Assembly (NCBI GenBank): GCA_947175195.1
Contig: CAMWLQ010000011.1
Span: 1-42,240 of the forward strand
Source: an uncultured Clostridia bacterium
GTDB taxonomy: Bacteria > Bacillota > Clostridia > Christensenellales > Pumilibacteraceae
DNA length: 42,240 nt
Direction of reading: 5' to 3'
Part shown: positions 7,067 to 19,000 of the stretch, piece after piece
How positions within the stretch are numbered: position 1 is the stretch's first letter
How the letters are laid out: each line of letters begins with the position of its first letter
Position numbers and translations under genes: made by a program
Notes under the pieces: generated by a model
Seen by the model: only the letters and a program-made list of their open reading frames with translations
What the model was told of the DNA's origin: nothing
Database searches by the model: none

Positions 7067-10000
7067 TATTCGGCTCCTCCTTCGCTTGCATTTGCGGACT
7101 GTTCGGTCGCAGCCTGCTCGGTTGCGGGCTGCTCCGCCACGGTTTGAGCATTGCCGTTTTCGATAGCCTGCATTGTATTGGCTGTCAAGCGCTTTTTATG
7201 CCTATTGAGCAAGAACTGAACAAGTATCAATGCACAGCCTGCCGCGGCGAGTACGCTCAAAATAGTGATGATTACTACGAACACAGTATCGGCGCCGACA
7301 ATCGACCACTTAATGGTGAACGGCGCATCGCCGCCCGTCGCCCACTCGTAGTTTTTGGTGTCCTTAAGTGCTATCTTGGCGTTGAACGTGCCGCCGTAGC
7401 TATAGGCGTTGTTTTCTATAGACATTATAGCCGAGTCGAATCCGATAGGCAAATAAACTATAGTATTGCCGTTGACTACTTTCGTGCTGCTGTCGTGTGT
7501 GGGCTTGGCAACCTTTTTGCGCGCCACCGACCACGTAAGCTCAAGCGTGCCGTCGTTATTGTCGTCGCCGTCGCTCCAGCAATAGTTGCGAGCGTTGAAC
7601 AACGAGATAGATACCGTGTACACGCCCGCGTCGCGCGCAAACACCGTAACGCTGTCGCCCAGCGATTGAATGTTGCCGTTGTATGCGATTTGCATTAACT
7701 GCGGATTAAACCCTACTATGTCGGACGCAAGGTCGCCGCCGGTGTAAACGTCGTTTTTGCCGTTGCCGTCGGTAATGACGGAAAGCGACGGCGACGTCAC
7801 TACAAACTTGGCAATCTCGAACATGACGGGCTCGCCTATAAACGCGTTGTAGTTTTGCGATTCGGCAACCGTCACGCGCACGTAGTAAGTGCCTGCATTG
7901 CCGTTTTCGGGAACGATATTGGTAAAGGTCCTACCGTCCGTCGAGTACTGATAAACAATGCTCTCGCCCGACTTGACCGCCGCCGACGGGCTGTTGACAG
8001 CCATGTCGTAGCAGCCGTACTGCCAGCCCGCAATAACGAGCTTGTTCGTTTGCTCATCATTGGCTTTGTTGATGACAAACACAAGCGTGACCGCGGCGTC
8101 CGTAGTACTCGACCACACGTAGTTGGCGGTATCGGTAAGCGAAACGGTAACGTTGTGGCGTCCCGCATCGGTAAATGCGCCCGCGTCTACCGCATATATC
8201 GACCGAGCGTATATCGGCTTGCCACCCTCTTTTTTGACCTCGACAACGGGCGTGATGCTATTGCCCGTGTACGTTGCGGAGTTGATATAGAACGCCGTAA
8301 CGTCGATTTCCTTTTTGCCGATTACAAAGTCTATGGACGGCGTGCCGATAAGCCTGTAGTTGGCGTTGGCGCCGACAAGCGTTGCGGTATAAGTGCCCGC
8401 ATTGGTCGGAACGTCAAAGCTATCATAACCGTTATTATCGGTAAAGCGAATTACAAGCTGCAAATCGCCTCTTACAAAATCCTCGTCCGCATCGGCGTTG
8501 GCGATGTTGATGTCGCCCGCAGTCGCGCCCTTTATGTCGGAGTCGCCGTACTTAATGTTTTCCTGACGAACAAGCTCAACCTCGATTTCGAGCGGGTTGA
8601 TTACGTACAGCGCGCGGTGCTGCGTTATTTCGTAGTTGGTGCCGTTATACGACTTAATGGTAATCCAGTACGTGCCGCCCGCGGCGCTCTTGTCGGTAGC
8701 GTCCGTTTCGAACACTATACCGAGCACCGATTTATCCTCGCCGTCCGCAAGCCCTGTTGCGGTGTACTGCACGTCGGTCAAGACGGGCGTTACCGAATAG
8801 TCGGAAGACTTGCTTTCGATTGTAACCGTGACCGCGCGTTTGGTGATTGTGAGCGCGCCCCTTGCGGCGGTTACTATGTAGTTGCTGCCCGCGTCGATAC
8901 CGATAACCACGTCGTTATCGTCGGTTGCAAGAATAATCTCGTACGCGCCGCCGGCATTGAGATTGGCATAAGTCACGGCGTAGTCGTACGAGTACGTGCC
9001 GATAGTCACCCTGTCGCCCGCAAGCAATCCCGTGATTTCGATATTGTCGAATTGCGTATCGGCAAGCGCCGTGCCGTAAACCATAGTGCCGGAGATAGCG
9101 GCGGTAATCGTTTTGGGCACGATGCGGAAACTGCCGACCGCCGCCTTGGGCGCGAAGTTCCTGCCCGTCAAATCGGTTACTACGACCAACAGCCAATAAT
9201 TGCCCGCATCCAAGCCGCGTGCGCCGGTATTGTAAACCGTCCAGCCCTCGGCGGAAGGATCGGCGGCAGGCGTATTGTCGTCCGTCTTAAGCATGCGGTA
9301 AAGCGTCATCCTGCCGTTGTAACCGTTTTTGACGGTAATCAAATCGGGGTTGAACGCACCGCCGTACGTTATAGAGTCGATATTTTGGGGAATCTCAACA
9401 ATCGGATCGTCCTCGGCGCCGTTGTCGCTCTCGTCCTTGATAATATTCCAGGTAAGGGTCAACGCGCCTATACTGTCGTCGGAGAACTCGCCCTCGGCGC
9501 TATCCCTATCCCAAACGTTGTTGGCGGGATCGATGAGTATAAACCGTATTGCGTAAGTGCCGACGGCTGTTGCCGTAAACGTGGCTTTGCCATTTGCAGC
9601 GGTCATACTGCCGCCCGCAGTAGTCAGCTCGGGGCGCATATACGCCGTTTCGTAATCGATTGCCACGTTTTGCGCCGAGCCGTTGAATATTGTTTGGGCT
9701 ATACTCTCCTGCGGCGCGGTGATGACGCGTTTTGCTACGTGGAACACGTAATACCTGCGCGTAATTACCTCGTTAAGCTCATACGCCGCCGACAGCACGT
9801 AATATCCTGCGTTAAAGTTGGTCGCATTGCTCAACGTGCCGTATTCCAGCCCGTCGATTTTTTCCAAGCCCAAACCTATCTTGCTGTTTGCGGCAAAGTC
9901 CGCCGCGTTTGCCGACGTGACGGGCGCGTAGGTAAGCGTAAGCCCGACCGACGCCTCGCTGCCGTTGATCAAAACGGTCACCTTGCTCGGCTGGTCGCCG

Positions 10001-13000
10001 TAGGTAAAGTCAGCAATTTCAACCGTCATTGTTACGGCGTCTTGTCTTACCGAGAACGAAACCGTAGCCTCGCCGACAATCGCGCTGGAAAGAGCCAGGT
10101 TGCCAGTTGCGCTGTCCTTAAGCGCAAACGAAAGCGTGTACGTGCCGACGTTGCGCCCGAACGTGATATACATCTTTTGATTATCGAAATAGTAGGTATC
10201 GAGCGTATCCCTGTCGCCTTCGGCAATTTGCGTGCCGACGCCGGTCGCCGACCTGTACACAAAGCGCACTACTCTGAAATAATCATTGACGTATCTTTCA
10301 ATGTAGTTGGTAAACGTTTCGTCGTCAAGATCGTCCAGCGAATACGAAACGGTATCCCAGCCGAGGTTGGATTCGCTAAGCACAAGCTTGGTAACCGAAA
10401 AGTCTATTGTGCGGCTGTCGGTACCGTCGCCGAACACGTAGTTGCTGTTTGCGCCAAGGTGAACTGTGACTTTGTAATCGCCGACAACCGTGGGCGCCGC
10501 ACCTGCCGTTTGATAGCTGCCGATTGTTGTGGTGTTATACGTAAGAGTGAACGACGGTCTGTACGCGTCGGCGTCTACGTTGTTGTCGTTGCCGAATACG
10601 TCGACAAACGTTATTACGGCATTGTGGTTTTTGCCGTACAATCCGCCGTTGTAATTTGTTCCGTCAAAGCCGAACACCTGATTTTCGGTAGTCGCCGATA
10701 TTTTACGCTTATTCAGGGTGAGCGTGGCGTCGACAACGTTTATAATCTCGTAGTTGTCAAACGTCGCGGCGGTGGGCGCATACTCGTTTTCGCCCTCTCT
10801 TACGACAAGCGATACGGTGTACGTGCCGCAGCCGCTTTCCCACGCCGCGTATGCGTTGCCGTCATTATCGACGATGGTAAATGCGATATTTCTTTCATCG
10901 AGCAGGTTGACAAACTTTTCGCCGTTTTGCATTCCATCGACGAAATAAGTAAGATTGCCTACGTTGTACAATGCTCTATCGACAAGCGTTTCGATTGTTT
11001 CGCCGTACGTATAAGCGTACTCGCCTTGCATAGGATGCGCATAAAGCGTGAGCTGAGCTTTTTGTACGCAGAACATAGGCGCGTCGTCGTTGGCAAAAGT
11101 TATGCTGTAGTTGGTATTATTCCTTGCGGTATAGGTGAAAGCGTGCTTGCCCACGTTTACCCCGTCGGGAAGGTTTACCGATATGCCGAGCGCCGTGCGG
11201 TCGTCGCCCGAATCGCCGAATACTGCATTGCCGTCCGCAATGTAGATATACGACGATATATTTTTGTTAAAGCTGTCCACAAGCGCGTCATGCGTTGCGT
11301 CATGTGAGCCGAGATAATAACACCACGCGTTATTATTGTGCTTGCTGTTATCGCCGTCCTCGGTTGCGTTCCAGCCGACCATGGTAACGGTGACCGTGCG
11401 CTTGATTACCGTTAAAGCGGCTCCGACCGTCGTGACGGTCACGTTGTTGTCGGAATCGCAAACGGGCGTTATGGTGCATGCCGCGCCTACATTTGCGGAC
11501 GCGCTGTAACCCATGGTTATATATCCGACGGTGTTGTCGTCCAGGTAATCGGCAAGCGTATCGGCAAGCAACGTTTCCGAGCTTGACAGGAACGTAAACC
11601 CGTTAAACCTGCCCGTCGCAACTGCGCCGCCAGCGGCTTGGTCGGTCGCCACAACGCCGGAAAGCGTTGTACCGTACTGTACTCGGGTCGCCACCGCCGT
11701 AAGCGTGAGCGTCGCCTTTGTAATTGTAAACCCGATAGTCAGGTTAGCGGCAGTATAGTTGGGATTGGTCGAGCTGCCTATGGCTTGGTACTCGCCCACA
11801 CCCACTACTTGGTTGGCGGCAATCGAAACATAATCGCCGTTTGACGCTTTTTTGGTATAGCTGAAATCTATGGGCGTTTCGGCTTGGTCGTCAAGCGTTG
11901 CGACGTAGTAATTAACCGCGCCGCTGTAAACAGTGCTCGGCGCGTCGATTCTTACACCGTCCACGTCGTGATAAACGCCGTGCTGATTAACGTTGAATAT
12001 AGCTTTGTTAATGGTATACGATCCCGCGTTGTTAGCGCTGCCGTCCCCGCCTATCGCGCTGTTTTCCGTTTCCATCAAGGAACAGCCCGCGAAGTTTATT
12101 TGGTAATTTGTTGCCGCAGTACCGTCGCGGAAAACGGCGTAGATGGTATAACCTACAACCTTGCCGCCCTCTATCTTTACGTTGTTTGTATTATCCCCGA
12201 CAATAGCCTGGGTATAGAGGGTAAGCACCGATTGGTTGGCGTTGTTGTAAACGCCGCCCTCGGGCACGCCCGCGACAAGCTCCGCCGAATAAATAGAGCC
12301 GTCCGTCACGGTGAACGTGAGCGTTTGGATGGTTTCGGTAGTATTGTCGGCGCCTCTCAGGTTGTATGTGTTTTCCTTATCGGCTATGTTTACGGTTATG
12401 ACGCGAGGGACGACTGTAAGCTGCACGTCTTGGTACGTTACCGTATAGTTGGTAAACGAGCTTGCGTCGGTCGCGCCGTTCGCCTTGCCGCTTACGTAAA
12501 CGCGGTAGGACGCGTCGGCATTGTCGCCCTGCGAGTATGCCGTTACGTAATTGGGCGCAGTGCTGAGCGCTTTTTCTATGCTGTCCGCGGTCGCGCCCGC
12601 TTTGGAGCTGTTGACAACAAGCCCTACGCTGGCGTCGGTGAACGCGGGAATTTCGCTGCCGTAAGTAATGTCGTCGGGAGTGGCGGCTTTTACGGTAAGC
12701 TCGCGCTTTGCCACGTTGAATACATAGGCGGCGGTAAAGCCGTTGTAGTTAGTGGTATTCGCCATAGAAACGCTCAGTATATAATTGCCGGCGTTCAATC
12801 CGTCGCCCTCAAACAATTCCGCAAACATATTAGTAACGGTGTCGGCGGCGTCGGCGTCTACGGTTTTAATCCAAATACTATTCTCGTTGTACAACAGCCT
12901 GAACGTAATCTTGCCCACCGCGTTGGCGGCTGCGCCCGTATAGATAAACTTGACCTCGGGCTCGATAACGATATTGGCGTCGTCGGGATCAAAACCGTCC

Positions 13001-16000
13001 GTGCATTTATATCCGTATGTCCATGCCGTCATTGCGGTTTGACCTTGCGGTACAACGGTGTTGTTTTGGAAATTGAACGCAATGGATAATCCATTGTTGC
13101 CCTTGGTAATATCGACGGTGCGGTAAGCAAGCACGGTTACGTAGTTGGGGTTAAACAGCCCGTAATAAACGTAATACGTGCCGACGTCCCTATACTTGGG
13201 TGCTGTATCACTAAGCGTGAGCTTGTCAAACTCGGACTTATTCAACACCGGCAATATGTCGTCGGAAACACGGTACTCAACGGTAACCGCCGTGCCGTCG
13301 CTTGCGGTGGCAAGCACGACGCCGTCAGTAGGCGTGCCGTCAAGCTGAACGGTGTTAGCGCCGTCAACCACAATGCCGTGCCACTTTTCGTCGTACACAC
13401 CCGTGTAATCGGCAATGCTGTCTTTTACGGTGAGCGTGGCGGGATTGATTGTGTACTTGCCGCAAGTGCCGTTTTCGGTAGCTACGAGCAATTCGTTCCA
13501 GCCGCCGACAAACGTAATATCGTATTTATCGGTAAGTTCGGATTTAGGCGTGCCGTAAATCGCATAGCTGCCTACGTTACCAGTAGTGGAGGTTGCGATT
13601 TTGCCGTCATGCGCGGTGGTGGAAACAGTAAAGATTTCGGCGAACGAGCCTTCCGACATAACGTAATTTGCAGCGGCGTTGTACGTGGACTGCGGCAAAA
13701 GCACCGTATATCCGATTAAAGGAACGTCCACCGACGGAATGTTGCCTACGTTTTGCTCGTTGTACGTGACCGAATTGTCGTTGATTGTTACGGTAAGCTC
13801 TACCTTTTTTACGGTAAGCGCGCCCGTTTCGCCGACAAACGTATAGTTGCCGCAAGTGAGCGTGGGATTGCCGCTCTCGGTTGCAATAAAGGTTATATCG
13901 TATGAGGTAGTAAGCGAAGTCTTATCGTAGTCGGCTACGGAATATTTTGCGTTGCCGGCAAGCGCGTAAAAGTCCGCGGCGGAATAGAACAAATCGTAAT
14001 CGTCGCCCTCAAAGCCGACAACCGTCCAGCCTATGTTTTTCGTGCGCAGGCTATCGAGTCCGAACAGGTATTGTTCCGTTGCGGGATTTTCCTCGCCGAA
14101 CATAATCGTCAAATCAAAGCGCACGGTAAGCACGGCCTTATCAACGGTGACCTCTATATTCTTGGTCAGCTCGGTGTGGTTTGCCGCAGTCACTTTGATT
14201 ACAAAGTAATACGTGCCCGCGTCCTTTACCGTCGGGCTTTGGGTAAACGCAGTAAACGTCTTGCCGTCCGTAGTGTAATCGGAATCGGTTTCGACGTACG
14301 ACCAAACGGGCGCGTTGCCTTCGAGATTGGGATTGCCGATAACTACGGCGTAGCCGTTAGCCAAGAACTGTTGCTCGCCGCCGTTGTACGTAAGTGCGTT
14401 TGCGACTATCGAATCATTATCTTCCTCAATTTGCTTGGGTGTGATTGTGTACTTGTAGCTCTCGTGCTTGATAGTGGTTTTGCCCGCATCGGCTTGGCTT
14501 GTGCCGAACGTGACGTCGTAGTTGTTGCCGCGCACGCCGCTCAAGGTAAGAATAATATAATAGCTGCCCACGTCGGTCAAGGACGTAATAACGGCATCGG
14601 AGCCGTCGCGCGCCGCTATGGTGAACACGTCGGACTCGCTGTCCACAACCGCAGTGCCGTCGCCGTCGTTGAGCGCAACGGTATAAGTAATCTCGGCAAT
14701 GTCCTCGCTGTAAACGCTGCTCGGCGTATTGGTTACCGTAACGGTGATAGCGCGTTTATTAACGGTGAGCGCCGCCTTGGTTGTAGCGGTGACTTGGTAG
14801 TTAGCGCTCTTGGTGTTGGCGGTATTGAGTACGGGAACAAGATAGAACTCGCCGCCGTAAGTTACGTCACGCGTATCGGTCAAAGTGGTGCCGGTAGCGT
14901 TTTGCACACGCATAGCTACGACCGACCCGTCGCGAGTGTAGAATTGGTTTTTGGTATCGCTGTCCAAGCAGTCGCTTGCCGCAAATATAAGGCTGTCGCC
15001 GTAAGTGTGGCTTTGCGGCATTGCCGTGAGCGTTATTTGCTTGGGATTGATTACAAAACCGAGCGTGTACGTGCCGAGCGCATAGTTGTTGTTTACGCTG
15101 CTGCTGTCCGCAAACGAAACGCTGTTGACGGAATACGTTGCGGCGTCCGTAAACGCGACCTTACCGTTGATCGACACGGCACTGAACGTCAGCTGCGGCG
15201 CCGTGGGCGTATCGCCCGCTTGCTTTTTGGGAATATTGGTTACGGTATATTCGGGCTTTTGCTCCTCACCGTTATACGTAGTTGTGAACACGCCGCCGTC
15301 CTGTTTGGTTTCGTCGCCGAAAGTCCATTCAAGCGTGACCGTGCGTTTTTGCACCGTAAACTTGCGGGTGTCCGTCCACTGCTGATAAGCCAAAGAGTTT
15401 TCAAAATCAATAACGATTTCGGCCTCGTATTCGCCCGCCTCCCACGGCAAGCCCTCAACGAGATCGGTTTCCGCTACCTCTACTCTGCTACCGCCTATTA
15501 TCTTATAGAATTTATAAACAGGATCGTAATGCTCGGGAAGGCTCTTGTTGTCGCCCGTGTCTTGGTCGTCGCCCGCGCCTACGTGGTCGGAATGGTTTTG
15601 GTAGTCAAAGACTTTGACGTCGCCGTTGGCATTGGCGTAATCACGTACCGCCTTATCGCTTTGCGCAATAACGCTGTCGCCTATTGCGTAACCGTTGTCG
15701 CCGTAAGTATAGTTGTTGACTACAAGCACAACGTCAAGCTGCGTAGCCGTAATGGCGTACAGCAAATACACCTTTGCGCCGTCGGCTTTGGTGTATTCTA
15801 TTTTGTACACCCTGCCATCGATTTGGGGTGTTATAAAGCTGCTCTTTGAAAAGCCGCCTTTGCCGTCGTCGGCATTAACAGCCCACGCATAGTTATATTT
15901 GTCGGTCGCAGTAAGTACTACGTAATACTGACCGCGTTCTTTGTTGTCCGCTTGCGCGGCTTGAGGCTCTCCGAATGCTCCGCTGCTGTCGCGCGCACCG

Positions 16001-19000
16001 TACTTTACGGTGTAATCGGCGCCGTCGGTTGTGCCCGTAAAAATAGCGGACAGCGGATCGTATTCTTTTTCCGCCTCCATGGCGCGCTGTTCGCCGAGCG
16101 CGGGTGCGTCTATCACCTTGCGCGCAACGGTCAATTCCTTATTGCCGCCCCACGCGCAAGTATAATCGGCGCTGTCGGTAAACGCGCTTTCTTTGCCGTC
16201 GCCCGCCCAGCAGTAGTTTGCCGAATCGACAAGCGTGAACGTAACGGTATAGATGCCTGCAGCGTAATACTTAAGCGTGCCCGCTGCGGTATCAAAGCCG
16301 TATTTAGAGGCGTCGGTAGTATCGATAACAAGCACGGCGTCGTTATCGTCTACCGTTTCGGTAAACCATGCCTTGTCAAGCTTTGCCGTTACTGCGGCGG
16401 TGAACAGCGTGCCGTTTTGCCACGCCGCCTTATCGGTTGCGCTGTTGGAGTACAGCGCGGTCGCCGTGGTCATGCCGAATTCTATATTCTTGAATTGCCC
16501 CGCGTTAAGCGTCGGCTTGGCAAGAGCTTTTTTCTTGACGGTAAACGGAATGGACCAGTCGGATTGCGTATCGTCTATTTTGTAGTTGAGGTTGTCGAGC
16601 TCCGCCGCGTAAACGGTGTACACGCCCGCGTCGGCTGCGGTTATGTCCGCAACGGGGGTGTTGCCCTGTTTATAGCCGAGCGTTATATTGACGGTATCGC
16701 CGCTTTCCTTATTGCTTACGGTCGGCGTGGGCGACGTAACTTCGCCGTATGTAGTTTCATAGCCGGTCGTACCCCAGCTGATTTCCACCGTCTTTTGGGT
16801 TATCTTAATCGTGTACGACAGCGTTTCGGTACCGTCGCCGCTGTCCCAAGCGTAGTTATCTACAGGCTTGACCGTTATGGTGTACGATATAATCGCATTG
16901 TCGGAATCCCAAAGTACGTTCTTGAGCAGCGGGTTGTTGCCGCTGACGTCGCTGCACTCGATTTCCAAACGCAAAACACCGTTTAATGTGTACTTATTAA
17001 AGTCTTGGATAAAATCGGAAAGGCGGTAGCCGTTGCCCTTGTAAACCACCTCGATGTCGTTGCCGATTATTAATGCGCTGCCGACGGTTGCGTCAAGCTC
17101 GGGGCGCGCAAAGGTCTTGGCATAAATTTGGAAAACGGTAGCGATACGCGTAATTTCCTCGGAGCTGTTGGGCAAATAGTAGTTGGGTGCCGCCGCTCCG
17201 CCTATGGACGAAACTACTATGCGGTAAAAGCCTATGGCGGTAACGTCCGTGATGATACTGCCGAACGCGTCCGTGTCATTATACAATGTATACCCGCCGA
17301 CGGTGACTACGTCGCCACTGTAAACGCTTACGGTAGCGACGGGCGTGCTTTGCTCGCTCTTGCTGCCGTCAAACTCAAAGCGCGGGTATGCCGTAGAATC
17401 GGTCTTGTCAAAAGTGCCGTCAAGATTGCTCGTTCCCCACGTTACCTTCATCGGTGCGCGGTTAAGGGTATATTCGAGCAAAAGCGTGCGCAGCTTTTCG
17501 GCGTCGGTGGTTGCGCCCGCCCATTCGTAATTGTCCTGGTCGTCAATATCGACCTTGACGGTGTATTTGCCTGCGTTTTTAACGCTGAATTTGTTGCTGT
17601 TGTCGGAGGGCGTTGTAATTCCGCCGCTGACGGGAGTGTGTCCTGTTTCCACGCCCGCAACGGTGACCGACGTGATTTTAAGCGCGTTTGTGTTCCAATC
17701 GCCTATCGTCTTTTCCTGCACGGTGCTATCGTAAACGTTTTTAGCACCCGAAATTTTGCTGTTGCTCAAGATTGCAAGCTGCTGCCTTGCAACATAGCCG
17801 TAATAGGTGTAAGATTTGTCGGTCGGTTTCCAAACATCGTTGCCGACGGTGTCCTTATCGCTCCACGAATAGTTGCCGTTGAGCGTTACCGTCACCTCAT
17901 AATTACCCGCATAGTCGACTGTGAAGGTGCCGCCCGTACCGAGCGTTACAGTGTTTGCCGTGCCGCTCACGAATTGGGTATAGGAAATAGCTACGGTAAG
18001 TATTGCCGTGCCGTCGGCGGCGGTATTGTTGGCGTCGCCTATCCATTTGGTAAACGTATACGGTTGACCGCTTTGCGTATCGTCATACGTATACAGCAAT
18101 CCGCCGTTTGCCTCGGTCAAATCCCACGGCGCGCTAAGCTGCGGCGCAACTATGGGCGACGCGGTAACCCAAAACTCTTTGCACACAACGGGCAACGTAT
18201 AATCTACGGTTGTGCCCGCCGTCAATGCCGCGGTTTCGGTAGAATAAGCCGCGTCCTTTACGGCGGTAAGCTCTACTACGTATCCGCCCACTTCCAGCTT
18301 TTTAAATTCGCTTGCGCTCGAAATAGTGATTTCCGCGCCTTTGTTGTTGGGTTGTGTATTATCGTATTTGTAATACTTAACCGTGTAGTCGGTGTCCAGC
18401 GTGCCCGTATTGCTCGGATAGTACGGGTTGCTCTTTGCGGTAAAGGTAATACCGGGGTTGGCTCCGCTCGTGCCGTACGTCCAGCCGTTTACGCTGAAAT
18501 CAAACGTAGAATCCTCGTTCGTTTTAATCGCAAAGCTGACCGACGATGCGCCGGAAAGCTTGTAGTTGGCAGTTTGATTGACCGAAACGGTTACGGTGTA
18601 ATTACCCGCATTACGGAATTTTTTGGTAGAGTCAATCGCCACACCGCCTTCCTTTATGGTCAAAATGCTTGTCGCTGTTTCGCCGTAAGGGAAGGTGTTG
18701 CCTGCGGACAAAAGATCGTCAATAGTCCAATCGGTACGCGCAAAGGTTTTGTCGGCAACGGTGGTGTTGACCTCGAATTGCTTTACGGCAAACTCTAACG
18801 GATCGGACGTAGCCGATTCGTACCCGCTGTTTTCGTATGTAACGGCAACAGCATAGTACGTGCCGCCCTTTTTCGGTCTGCCGTCGGTGCGAAGATCGGC
18901 TGCGGGAACGGGAGTTGTAGCGGTGGAATCGGTGTAGTATTCCAAACGGTAATTCCACGCGCCGTCGTCGTTGATATACGCATTGTAATCAGGCTCCGAA

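Noticed and set aside
7066-7300. Sortase LPXTG anchor at the C-terminus of the giant protein
   Set aside because: The tail after the membrane helix is about 46 residues and Gln/Ala/Glu-rich; no LPXTG-like motif precedes the helix.
7855-11307. Very long plus-strand open frame (about 1,150 codons) opposite the giant gene, with others at 11884-13089, 14071-15849, 15952-16986 and 17128-18798
   Set aside because: They are antisense to a continuous, domain-rich coding frame, are rich in Arg and Val with no repeats or domains, and reflect the codon bias of the giant gene, which rarely gives stop codons on the other strand.
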